Assembly (NCBI GenBank): GCA_001692895.1
Contig: KV748247.1
Coordinates: 310,001-374,000 of the forward strand
Length of the DNA stretch: 64,000 nt
Source: Cenococcum geophilum 1.58
Lineage: Eukaryota; Ascomycota; Dothideomycetes; Gloniales; Gloniaceae
Reading direction: 5' to 3'
How positions within the stretch are numbered: position 1 is the stretch's first letter; the number at the start of each line of letters is the position of its first letter. Below are positions 17,381-28,624 of this stretch, one piece after another. Below the pieces are notes generated by a model. That model saw only the letters and a program-made list of their open reading frames with translations. It was not told the origin of the DNA and searched no databases. The position numbers were made by a program, and so were the translations under genes.

Positions 17381-18190
17381 TTGATCCCTGGTATATGAGC
17401 ATTCACGATCTGATTTTTGATTTATTTAGGCAGGATATGCGCCTCTGATCTGGCTGTAGGCTGCTATTACGTTCTCTGAGCTATTACTAGCGGGGAATAG
17501 CTCGTGCCATCATTTGCCATAGATGATAAAGACCCGGGTTAAGATATCTTTCCTCTAAAGAGTTCTAGCCTATAACCCGAGTTGAGTTGCTTGCAAATCA
17601 TTCAAAGCACCATTTACCTACGTCGAATCTCCCTTCATCCAAATTCATTATTAGTCTCCGCATTATCTAGGCAAACACCTGCCCGTGTCTGCATTCCGGT
17701 GTTCCTCAGCGTTTAACTATTCACAATTTGCCTTTATACGCACTGCAAAGAACTACATCTCGCCAAACACCTCGAAGATTCAGCGTATTATCGATATCGT
17801 CCAACGGATTGTCTTCTATCAAATCCGCCTTCAACTCCCCCATCAGCCTTCCTCTATCTATGAATCCGAACCTCCGAGCTGTCACGCTGGTAGCTGAGCG
17901 CTGGTCTCTTCTGGCGTTATGCCAGCATTATGAACTAACAGGTGCAGTTCGTGATTCATTGTATCAGCCGATAAATACGTCCTATTTGGCTTCGCCAGAG
18001 GGACCAGTCTTTTTGGACCAATTGGGCGTTGACACATTGATAGACCCCATGCCGTATCCAGTGCTAGGCCCGCAGAATTGCTCCCGCTATCACAGGTCAG
18101 CTTGCTAACTCATTTATACTGGACTCGATCCCTCACCAGATAATATCGATTCCCGCTCCCTTAATATTCTCATACCCTCATACGCATACT
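17381..18190 (+). other. Downstream non-RIP sequence, possible unrecognised exon
   Basis: Base composition is ordinary here. Plus-strand open stretches at about 17728-18108 end in GPVFLDQLGVDTLIDPMPY, which reads like protein but matches no family I can name; no start context or introns can be fixed. It may be a fragment of an older gene or the far 3' UTR region. No hallmark of a transposon was seen. Confidence 0.25.
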
Positions 18191-18383
18191 CAGCCTTGCT
18201 CGTCGGTACCGTGAAATCCATTCACGGACACATTCCCCCTCTCCTTCTCCCAAGTAAGCCTTGTACCCTCTTGTTATGCGCAAATCCCCCCCGCAGCTCT
18301 TTCAAACTCCCAATCGCCGCCAACGTATGATTCAACAAATCATTATTCTTCTTATATTCCTCGACCAGTTCCTCCGTCGGCGG
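18191..18383 (-). pseudogene. Possible minus-strand exon fragment, unrecognised
   Basis: An open stretch of about 63 codons on the minus strand, with a natural amino-acid mix (PPTEELVEEYKKNNDLLNHT, then IGSLKELRGGFAHNKRVQG) predicting an amphipathic helix. It has no ATG in frame and is bounded by stops. It lies at the island edge, just before AT-rich DNA begins, so it may be a gene end cut by the repeat block. Function unknown. Confidence 0.3.
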
Positions 18384-18403
18384 CTAGTCAGAACTAGTGC
18401 TTT

Positions 18404-18482
18404 AATCTATATTCAATATTGATTAGAGTTATTCAATATTCAATATTCAATACAAAAAGTGTTAATATTTAATATATTGAAT
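18404..18482. repeat. ATTCAATATT simple repeat at the island's right edge
   Basis: Overlapping copies of TTCAATATT and its complement, partly palindromic. It marks the right border between ordinary island sequence and RIP-type AT-rich DNA. It looks like a low-complexity expansion rather than a functional site. Confidence 0.5.
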
Positions 18483-18799
18483 ATTGAAACACATATATGT
18501 ATACACTAAGAATTTTTAATTTTATAGTTAAATAGGCCTATATTATACCTACTAATATATTAGGCTATATATATAGATATATAAAAGAGTGTATAGGTAG
18601 GAGTAGTAGAGGGATAAAGTATATCCTAAAGGGGGCAAGGGGAGGAGGGGGGAGGTATCCTCCCTAAGCGATAACCCCCCCTAAGTAACACCCCTTCTCT
18701 ATATACGCACGCAATATATAGTACTATTAAGTCCCCGCGATATTCCTAATAGCCTTTATATATACCTCTACTAAGTATACCCCCTAAGTAGCTACCTTA
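18483..18799. other. AT-rich interval with a purine-rich tract
   Basis: No coding potential. A G/A-rich run at about 18618-18656 is followed by a C-rich run, giving a possible hairpin around GGAGGTATCCTCC. Otherwise nothing recognisable. Confidence 0.4.
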
Positions 18800-19054
18800 T
18801 TTTTTACTAAATTTTACTAGCTTAATTGACTTCTACTAAGTTCTACTAGATTAATTGAATTTTACTAAAGTCCGTTAAAGACTATATGCGTACCTATTAA
18901 CCGCTAAGACCCCTAACTATTAATTATAAGATTCTTATATTATTCCTTTCTCTTCTTTATATAATATTTTATTCCTTATAAGAGCTATATTTCTAAATTT
19001 AGATAAAGAATATATTATTCCTTTAAATTTACCCTAAAGTCTCTTTATACCTAT
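18800..19054 (+). repeat. Partial copy of the 27575/31696 repeat family
   Basis: Matches the right two-thirds of 31696-32063, including TTTTACTAGCTTAATTGACTTCT, the AAGACCCCTAACTATTAATTA block and the terminal CCTAAAGTCTCT. It stops just before the copia LTR at 19068. A third member of a family otherwise seen as an inverted pair around the LINE nest. Confidence 0.6.
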
Positions 19055-19067
19055 TGGTCACACAAAA

Positions 19068-19259
19068 TAACTCACCAATAACGACTACTCGAGTAGGGTT
19101 ATAGTGATGTTGGTTAATAAAGCTTATTAATTGGAATGAGGGAGGGCGAGGAACTTAAGGCTCCTCGCCACGCTAGTACCGCGGCGACACGTAATGGTAA
19201 CTTGCCATTACGTGACGGCAGTTTGCCGTACGTGGCGGCAACTTGCCTTATTCCCAACA
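19068..19259 (-). repeat. 3' LTR of copia copy 2
   Basis: A 192-bp repeat with unusual internal structure: ACGTAATGG/CCATTACGT and ACGGCAGTTTGCCGT form nested inverted repeats at about 19185-19240. GC-rich words are much better preserved than in the internal region. Confidence 0.8.
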
Positions 19260-22200
19260 CTAGTAACTCTTCTTTTATAGTTGCCATCTATATACAAATA
19301 CTACTTAACTATCGTAACAAATATAAACCCTCCTCGCTTACTATTGCTATTATAGTATAAGTCTCGCTGTCCCAAAATTTGCCTCTTAGCACGCGGTGCT
19401 TTCTTGCTAAGGAGTCGTAGGTAGATATTATATTAGGGCCGTCAGGGCCGCTAAGGCGCTAGCTATAAGCGAGCTAATAGCGATTTTCTATCCTGGGGAT
19501 AGAAAATCCTAATTGGCTAGTTTAAGTTAGGGTCTGCAGAATCTGACTAATTAGACAACTTTAACCACTGGTTGAAGTTCCTAGATATCTTAAGGCCTTA
19601 TATAACTAAGATATTTTTAGGGACTCCCTTTTTACCTAACCTTTAACTTATATATATAGAGTATTTATATTAATAAACGTCTCTAGTGCCTTATTTAGGT
19701 TCGCCTTCGTTATCGCATCTACTAGGTTATTTTGGCCATTAATCTATTAAATCTTAAAGAGTTCTTAACGTTTATAGGATTAACAAAGTGCCATAATATT
19801 AATTATAAGGCGTTTCTCCTTTGTGGTACTAAGCTTAACTAAATACTTATAGAGGGAGTATGAGTTGGTACACACGATTGTAGGAATAATAGGAAGTTTG
19901 AGTCGATCTATAATTATCTTTAGGGTAGTTCCAATTATAATTACTATGTTAACTCCGCTAACCATTCTATATATCTTTAACGCCAGAACGCTTTAAGTAA
20001 CGCGCTTACTCTTGGTTAAGCTCTAATAGATAAGGTTACCGTGGATTATAAAGTCGTTTTCTCTAGTAGATTTATTCGCGATAATAATCTTATATCCCAA
20101 CTAGGAGCTAAAATCTTTATTATTTATAAACGATCTATTAATAAATATAAAGAGCTTAGCGGTAGGAAGACTAATAGGCATATAGAGTAGTCCCCGATTG
20201 AGATGGTTTATTTACTAGAAAAGACGTTTATTTAGGGCAAGAATATCATCCTTAGTTAATTCTTAGTATTAGGCGGCAACAGAGAGATTAAATAAAGCCT
20301 TAGGTTAATAGATAGAAGTAATATAAGCTCCGCGAGCGCGTTGCTCCACGTATCCTTACTTTAGGGAATTAACGTTAATAATATTAATCTTCTTACCTTA
20401 ACCCTTCTAGCGTAAAGCAATAACATCCTTATTTAGGGAGAGGATGCATCTATTAAAAAGTAATGGTGTTATTAAATTAAGCTTTTCCTTTAGCTTTGCT
20501 ATAAGATTTGCCTTTACTAACTTATCTTCTTTAAGGGCTAAGAATCGGTCGTCTTCCAAGATAATTGTATTATTAGTTTATATACTAACAATTCTAAATA
20601 GGGTTCCCGTAGTTGTGATAAGGAAGCATAGATCGAATATAGAAGTAGTTATTAAAAGTTTCTCTTTATAGTGCTTGCTATAGGTAGCCCACCAATGGGT
20701 TCCTACCTCTGCGATTCTATATAATAGCTTAAGCACAACCATAATCGTATCCTCGGGATATTAGTAGCGAATTTACTCTAGAAGGTATGCTAATATTAAG
20801 CGCTAAAGGTGTGTCTCTAATTGGGTATAGGCCTAAGTAATATCTTGCAAATAAACCGCCATTCTATTCTTTATTAAGGAGGGAGCTAGCGCAACAATAA
20901 CTCGCTAACTAGCTCGTTAAATTATAGGAGATTGCGTAAGGATTACCTCCTTACCATTATTATTGTAGCCTTGGATAATAAGCCTTAATTTCTTAAATAG
21001 GGCGTTAGTAGCTTTACCCTTAATCTTATTAACTATTCTTAACTTAAAGATGCAAACTCCATTAAACTTAGTATGGTTATACTTCTTAAATTTAAAAACT
21101 CCTCTTATAATAAGACTATCGATCTCCTACTTATCAGATGCTTAAAAAGGAGCTCCTAGAGTTATAATACGACCTTCCTTTTAAAGCTATTTTGCGAGCT
21201 TAAAGTTAGCCTTCTTCTTAGTTATTATAAAGGCTATTAACAGCTTAATTCCGTTCTTAATAGCGGCAATAAATTGCTCTTTAAAATTAATAAGATGTTA
21301 GCAGTTTTATAATCCCTTTAGGCGACCTCTACCGCGTTATAGTTACGGCGTATCTACTATAATTATATTAGAATCGTTGTCGCCTTCTAGAGCACGTTAA
21401 TTATAGCTCTCCTTTAAGGCATTTTCTATAGCATCCTATAAAGGCTTAGAACTGTTATCTTTATAGTAAAGTTTAATAACGGTTAAACGGAATTAAGTAG
21501 GTCTATAAGGCATCTAAATTGTATAAGTTTAACTATTAATTATAATAAGTTAATATAGGCCTAACTATCCTCCCTTTTTACGCTATACGCGTACCTTAGA
21601 CTGGAGTGGCAGGTCGAGCGTAGTTAAGGTATTTAGGCCATTTCTTATTCCTAGTGCGTTGTTAACCTGGCGTGTAGTATAGAGACGTTATACCTCCTTT
21701 GTTGCCTTATAAATAGCCTTAGCTTATTATACAACGGAGGGAGATAGTAGAGAATTGTTAGTTATTTAAGGGTAGGCGCTAAAGACTAGTAACGTAGGTA
21801 CGAGTCTATCTGGGCCAGCGGAATTATTAATGGCTTTAATAGCTATTTATAAGGTAAGTTTTTTGCTAGCGTCCTCTAGTTCCGAAGAAATAATCTTATA
21901 TACGCGGCGTAATGGCGCGTAATATCGTTCTACTTTTTTAATACTATTGTGTGCCTTAATAGGGACTTCCTTAACCTTAATTGCCATTGCCTTTATTTAT
22001 TATTAAAACTCTATAGATAAGAAGTTCTTTCCTATATTGTGGACGATTTAATCGGGGGGTTTTAGGTAGATATTAATCTAGTATAGTTAAAGGGTATCCT
22101 ATGCGTTCCTAGCTAATATATCCTTTAAGAAACGTGCGGCTTAGAAGAAGGTTAAAAAGTTAATAACTTAGAGTACTGGCTTACCGCTAAGATATATAAC

Positions 22201-25011
22201 ATCAACGATAATGCAGAAGTTAAAGTTGTAGTTATCTTTAAGGGTGAACTTAAATCGGCTAGGGGACTTCTAGTTTATTTGGCAGTTATAGCAGTACTTT
22301 ATAAGGTGCTTAATTGCCTTAACCTTAACTTTATGGCCTGCTTGCTAAAGAACCCTAAGTAATTAATAAACGGATAGGTGACTAAAATAATGGTATAGTT
22401 AACGTAACTCTAACTTAGTTAGGTGGCTCTAAGTAATACTCTTTTCTAGTTAATAAAGGAGCAACTAGGGGTGACCCTACTTGCGTATAACGGGTACCTA
22501 ATTATCTCCCTAAATAAGTATATTTTTAAGGTTATTAAGCTTAACGCCTAATTTGTTTATATCTCTAATGCAAAATAGAAATGGGGTGTTCGTAGGGATA
22601 ATATGGAAAGTGATATACCCTAAGGGGGTTTGGACCCTAATTATGCCAAGAAAGATCGTAGTACCCTTGCTAAAACGAATCGTGTGTTAGCCTGCCGTTA
22701 AATAGTTAATCTAGATAGAGCTATTAAGCTACTAAAGGGCTCGAACTTAAGGTTTTCCTACTATAGATACTCCTGCGGCTCTAGTATCTGGCATAATACT
22801 ATAAAAGACGTTCGCCGAGTATCTGTCATCAAAGGAGAACGCGGAACTCTTCCTTAGCTTATTAAAGATATCTAACTTTGTAATAGAATAGAGCGTAGAT
22901 TAGTTATTAAGAATAGTAACGGTTTGTATACCATTTACCTTACCATACTTAGTAAAGTATTGGTTAGGAGAGTAGTCCTCAATTTCCATATCTATAAGGA
23001 GCTATTCGGCCTTATTAACCTCACCCTTAAGATCTTCTACGCCTTTATATTAAACTAGGAAGCTTTAAAAGTAAGCCGCAGTAGCCTTACAATTTCTAAC
23101 GTTTCTTATACTCTAGCGAAACTTATTATATACCTCCTTTCGCTTATTAAGAAAATGCCTAGTTAACTAGCAATTTAGTTTCTTATAAATATAGCACTTC
23201 TTCTGGCGATTACTTTAAAATGAACCTCTATAAGGACCTCTACCTTTACCTTATAGTTGTTAATTATACCCTCTACCGTATTACCCACTACGGCCACTAT
23301 ATATTCGATTAGTCCAATTATAATTATATTGGCCGGGCGGGTTAATTAAAGTAGGTTGGAGTTAGGCGTTAAATTATTATACTTCTTAAGAGCGTAGAGT
23401 GGTGCTAACGGAAGATCTTAATTAAGCATACACTCCTTTATAAGTATTTATAGGATTAAAAAGAGCAAGGTTATATTCTTTAACGCCTTGGTATACGCTA
23501 ATGACTTAATTACGTAGGCTAAAATCCTCTTAATATGATTCGGATAAACCACGCTAAATTATCTAAAGTTAATTAAAGAGCTTTTAAAGATAATCAAGCC
23601 GAGGGACACCTGGGTTTATAGCAATAATCCTTAGGAAAGTAGTCTCTCTCTATTCTAACATATACTACTACTTATTCTCTTCTATTTCGAAGTGGCATCT
23701 TAATATATATATTATGCGGTTGAAATTATATCCTTTTCCTACCAAACGATTATAATAGAAGGTACTAGCTTGGCCCTTAAGTATAACGGAATAGGCGTTA
23801 TAGTATTAATTAGACTCTATTCCTACCTTTTAGTAACAGTTATAGAAGATACGTAGTTTTAAATTAAGAATATTATATAATTCCCCGCTAAACTTCTTCT
23901 CCTAATCTAAGTAGAGCTTTGCAAGCTCTATAAGCAATTTTAAACTACCTCCAATTTAAGATTAAGGTAGAGGAGGTAGGAGTTATATTGCAGGCTATAG
24001 TGGGGACGTAGGTCTAGTTGGTGGAGTCTAAAGGTTGTTAAATTGCGAAGCAATAGGATCCTGTGCCTGCTCTTATTAGGGTATAGTATCTAACGTTAAG
24101 GTTACGGGTTAAATTGGATACAGAGGAGTTAAAGGTAGAGGTAAGTTCGTCTCTAGAGGTGTATTACTTAGGTTCTATTATAAGTTAAGCTTCCTTATAG
24201 TACGTAGTTAGTGCTTAATCTCTTATAGAGTCTATTCGTGCTCTTCTTTTACGTTAATAACCTGCTCCTAAATATTGTCTCTAATAGTACCCCCGTCCTT
24301 AGGGATAAATACTCTATTCTCCTAAAGGAAGTTACGGAAGTCCTATATAATATCCTTATTTATAAGGGTTTATATTTCCTTTATCCATCTAACAAAGTCC
24401 TTCTTTATACATTCCCATAGCGCGGTATCGTTATATTTACTGTCCTTATAATATGCCATACGGTATAATAAAAATCCATTTAAGTCTTGTTTATTAGCGT
24501 TTACAAGGTTAATTATAGCTTTATTCCATATCTTTGGGTTAATATCTTCCTTATACTTCTTTAGGTAGGTTAACGCCATAGTAGGTATAAAATTAACGGG
24601 GTATCGTACGTTAAAGGTAGGTAAGATTTTCGGTTTTATAGGATCTCGTAGGTTTGCTGTCAAGAGGTAGGCAATTTAAGATATTATTTGACGCGTTTTA
24701 GACGTCGTTTAACGCGTTTTGGACGTTAACTTAAGACCCTAGGTTTAGTAACACTTCTAACCTAAAGTACTTAACCAAATCTTCGTAAACGCGGTTGTTC
24801 TACGTAATAGACGCAACTTGGTATCTCTTAGTACTTAGTGACACTTCTATTACTAGTTTTCCGCAAGCCTAAGGTAGCATAGTATCGCTGAGATCCATTC
24901 CATATAAGCGCATATAGCACCCCTATACGAGACTATCTCTTCTATTTAAAAACCTAGCTACTCTATAATTAACTGTGTATTCAACCACTAATTAGTATTA
25001 GTTATATAGGG
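19260..25011 (-). pseudogene. copia gag-pol relic, copy 2
   Basis: Minus-strand copia polyprotein with frequent stops. The best-preserved part is 24370-24663, an open reading of 97 codons (LPTFNVRYPVNFIPTMALTY... LWECIKKDFVRWIKEI) corresponding to the gag region of copy 1 (LWEQYKEDF). The 3' end at 19380-19640 also holds a plus-strand segment shared with 55230-55400, so that stretch may be a separate insertion fragment. Confidence 0.7.
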
Positions 25012-25203
25012 TAACTCACTAATAACGACTACTCGAGTAGGGTTATAGTAATATTGGTTAATAAAGCTTATTAATTGGAATGAGGGAGGGCGAGGAACTT
25101 AAGGCTCCTCGCCACGCTAGTACCGCGGCGACACGTAATGGCAACTTGCCATTACGTGACGGCAGTTTGCCGTACGTGGCGGCAACTTGCCTCATTCCTG
25201 ACA
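25012..25203 (-). repeat. 5' LTR of copia copy 2
   Basis: Nearly identical to 19068-19259; the differences are mainly C/T and G/A transitions. It ends CTGACA where the other copy has CCAACA. Confidence 0.8.
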
Positions 25204-26640
25204 ATACCCTTATATATAGGACTCTATAGCTATTACCTCCCTTTTAACCCTTTGCCGTCGCCTTCTATTACTTCTCCGCCATTATTAATAGGGCATTACT
25301 AGCTATATAGCCTCTAAAGACACGTTACTAGATACTAGCTATTATAACTAACTACCCTACTATAACTAGTCTACCGTAAACAGCTAATCACTATAGATAG
25401 CTAGCTATCGCGCTATAGATAACTACTATACTATACCGCAAGCTATCGCGCTGTAGCTAACTACTATACTATAAGCATATGGTGCATAGTAAAGGTGCCG
25501 TAGGTATACCGCAAACGTACTGTAAACGCACTGTAGACGTATATAATTACTATAATATACTATATTACCGCAGACGTACCGTAAGCTATCGCGCTATAGA
25601 CAACTACTATATTATAGGCGTACTCTAAATATACTAATAAGAATAGCTATAGTAAGGGGGAAAGAGGTCGGCCTATATTACTCCACCAGGTTAAATATAA
25701 TGTGGATAGGTAAATTATTATTATTTATTGCTTAACGTCCGATTTAGATCCCTATTAGGCCTACGCGGACTACTTCTTATATATATAGAGAGAAAACTCT
25801 ATTTAAGAAAATCCCATAATCCCTCTCCCCGCTTTTTAGAACTTGCCTATTTAGCGCCTATAAGTTACCTATAGTGCTTTACTACCTTACTTTTTAACCT
25901 TTTTAGAAACTACTGCTACTGTAATAAGCCTACGGACGCGCTAGTATCTTAGACTTTACTCTACTACTATAGAGTTATTAGGGGGCGCCTATTACTCGCC
26001 CCTTTACCTTTTATTACTATTTTTTTTAATATCTAGAACTAGTTTAATATATTTTAGCTAATAAGCCACTAGGTAGCTGCCTTAAGGCCTTTTTATATTA
26101 AAAGTAGTATATTATAGTTTTCTATACTAGCCGTTAAAAGTATTACTTTTTAGCCAGTATGTAAGGGATATAATAATATTATATATTTTAGTATCTATCT
26201 TAGCCAGCTATATTTATACCTTGGGCTACTTACTAGGATACCTACCCAAGGATATATATAATTAGTGCAACCGTAATCGATCTATGGATTTTAATCCCTA
26301 TAAAACCGCTCCTTTTAATTATAATTAATTGAATTAAATATTTTAGTTATGTACTAATTTCCTAATTAGGTAAGTAGGTGTAAATATAGGTATATAGTAA
26401 TTAAAAGGGACTTCTAGATAAAATATACTATAACGCGTTAGCACGTATATATTAACTTTTTCTAATAAATCCCGCGCTGACTTTTTTTAAATATAAAACC
26501 GCAGGCTCGGTGCTTTTTAGAAGATTGGTGCGCAACTTTCTTAACATTAAAGCTTTATTGCTATATTTTATTCCTACGCGTTCTTCCCGCAAGTGATTAT
26601 ATTAATTACACAATTGTAACTATAATTAAAAGACAGATTC
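25204..26640 (+). other. Relic resembling a LINE 5' untranslated region, then unassigned AT-rich DNA
   Basis: At 25310-25700 the words CCTCTAAAGACACGT, repeated GCTATCGCGCTATAG and ACCGCAAACGTACTG recur in the order seen at 35085-35530, the front part of the LINE-derived element at 35039-36145. This suggests the 5' end of a related LINE on the plus strand. From about 25740 to 26640 no product can be read; stops occur in all frames. Confidence 0.35.
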
Positions 26641-26699
26641 TAATTGCGATTAGTTATATTATATATTAATTATAACTTATATAACTAATAGAATAGTTA

Positions 26700-27574
26700 T
26701 ATACATCCCTATACCCACCTAGTAAGGCTAATCTTTTAGTCCTATTATTCCTATCCTTAAAAGTATTACTATTATATTTTCTACCTTTATTAGGCCTTCT
26801 TAAAGCCCTTAGGTATTCACCCCCTATAGTATTAACTATATTATAGCCTAGCTTCCTTTTGCCTAAATTAACCTCTATACCTTCGCCTTCTATATATCTC
26901 TTTAGCGCTAGTTTAACTAGTATTATATTATAGTGGATGGTTTCTTAATATTCTTTTATACTCTACTTTAGCTCCTTTCTCTCCCTTACTATTATCTTTA
27001 CTAGCCTTTTATACGTCTCCCTTCCTCCTCTATATAGGCCTAGGCCCTAATACCGCATTATTTTTCTTCTACTTTCTTTACCTATTTTTCTAGTATATCT
27101 TCCCTACTTTAGGGTTATTGGGTTTTTCTCCTATAGGATACCCTAGGGTCTCTCTATAGTTTATTTAGGCGTGTTTTAATATACTTTATAATATTAGAGT
27201 TATATTTCTTTTCTACTCTTTATACTGCCGCGGCTTTATATATAGTTATAAGGGGGGAATATTGGCTTCCTTTTTAAGTAGTATTATAGCCATTTGCCTA
27301 TACCCGCCTATTATACTCTAAAGTCAGGCTATTTAGACCTTTTAAAGTAATTTAAGGAGTAATTTAGGGGGGCCTTTTTTAGTCTCTCTAATAGCCTAAA
27401 TACTAGATTTATACGTCAAAGTTGGCTAGATAATTACTATATATAATAGGCGCGACCTCTAAAAGCATAGACCCTATATAGAGTTAGTAATCCTAAATAT
27501 AGCAATATACTATACTTAGCCTTTATAGGCCGTTAATATTATATATACGCTCTATAAAAGCTTACTATTATAAT
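26700..27574 (-). pseudogene. Probable C-terminal part of the minus-strand Tad1-like LINE
   Basis: Minus-strand reading near 27290-27170 gives KEANIPPLQLYIKAAAVQRV, which fits the region after the RT domain in Tad1-type ORF2 (LExExxxPPLDLYL). Past that the sequence is too degraded to assign, and no clear RNase H could be read. Confidence 0.45.
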
Positions 27575-27914
27575 AAGGGCACGAAAAGGCTTTAGGAAGA
27601 TTTAAAGGAATAATATAAATTCTATCTAAATCTAAGCGTATATAGCTCTTATAAAGAACAAGACATTATATAAAAAAGAGAGAGGAATAATAAGAGAATC
27701 TTATAATTAAATAGTTAGGGGTCTTAGTGGTTAATACATATATATATACGCACGTGGTCTTAAACAGACTTTAGTAGAATTTAATTAATCTAGTAGAACT
27801 TAGCAGAAGTCGATTAAGCTAGCAGAATTCGGTAGAATTTGCTTAAAGCGTTGGAATTTATCTGTTAAGTGTTTTGCTAAGATATTCCTACTATAACTAG
27901 GCTAGTCCCGTTAT
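27575..27914 (-). repeat. Inverted-repeat unit, left copy
   Basis: About 340 bp that is the reverse complement of 31696-32063, sharing the inner edge TAACGGGACTAGCC and the outer block around GCGCCCT. It interrupts the minus-strand LINE reading frame between RT (LRVLGVQVDSYN at about 27940) and the downstream piece at 26700-27574, so it is probably an insertion into the LINE. Confidence 0.6.
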
Positions 27915-28618
27915 AACTATCTACCTATACTCCTAATACTCTTAGGCCTTAAATAGGTTAACCCCTAAAGCCTTAAATATAGATTATATACTAAAGATCT
28001 ATAGATTAGTTACGTTTTTTTATAAAATAAATTAACTAGTATTTCTCTAGTAAGAATTAGACTCTATATCTTGCCTATTTTATATAGGTATTATAGGTTT
28101 TCTTACGTGTTCTATAATTCTTTACGGCTGTTAGCCTATATATAATTAAGTTTATATTATTAACAAAACTTATCCCTTAGGTCGCCCCTTTCTTAAAGGT
28201 ATTAAGTAAGTTTCTTATAAAGAAAAGAAAGAGCATAGGCAAAAGGGGTAATCCTTATAGTATTTCTATTATAACTATAATAGAGGGGCTTTAGTATCCG
28301 CTAAAGACTAGTAATATTTATTTTTAGCTTATAAATCCTTAAATAAATTATATAATCTATTTTAGGAAGCTCTTTACCTTAAGGATATATAGGAGGCGCT
28401 TATAGGGTATATTATTATAGGCACCGCTAATATCTAGGCTAAGTATTAACACTATAAAGTCCCTTTACATAGCTTATACAGTTTTAATAGTAGTAGCGAG
28501 TAGTATAAGTACTAATGGCATTAAGCGGTTCTTTCTTGCCCCTATTTAGCTTTATAGTAATAAAACGTATTCCTTTACTATATCTACTATATAGTCCATT
28601 ACAACCCTTTCTAAGATC
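27915..28618 (-). pseudogene. Minus-strand Tad1-like LINE reverse transcriptase, central part
   Basis: On the minus strand this reads Tad1-type RT in order: GARKNRLMPLVLILLATT, LILSLDISGAYNN (motif A region, Asp kept), a degraded motif B block and NNINLIIY (motif C with Asp changed to Asn), then LRVLGVQVDSYN. The upstream half of the same RT is at 30895-31150, separated by the inserted plus-strand LINE. RIP stops are scattered through it. Confidence 0.75.
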
Positions 28619-28624
28619 TTACTA

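Larger units (their letters stand above)
19068..25203 (-). mobile_element. Ty1/copia retrotransposon, copy 2
   Basis: Two 192-bp direct repeats (19068-19259 and 25012-25203) enclose minus-strand copia remains. RNase H-like words (CTNSYSLYKYLVKLST, EKRLIINIMALC) lie near 19780-19890 and gag near 24370-24663. The same domain order as copy 1 but with unrelated LTRs indicates a different copia family. No perfect target duplication is visible at the ends. RIP stops occur throughout. Confidence 0.8.

Noticed and set aside
18625-18690. Purine run followed by pyrimidine run as a polypurine tract with LTR
   Set aside because: No TG...CA segment or repeat partner follows; kept only as a note on composition.
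19380-19640. Evidence that copia copy 2 runs on the plus strand
   Set aside because: The plus-strand peptide here belongs to a motif shared with other elements; RNase H and gag of copy 2 are clearly on the minus strand.
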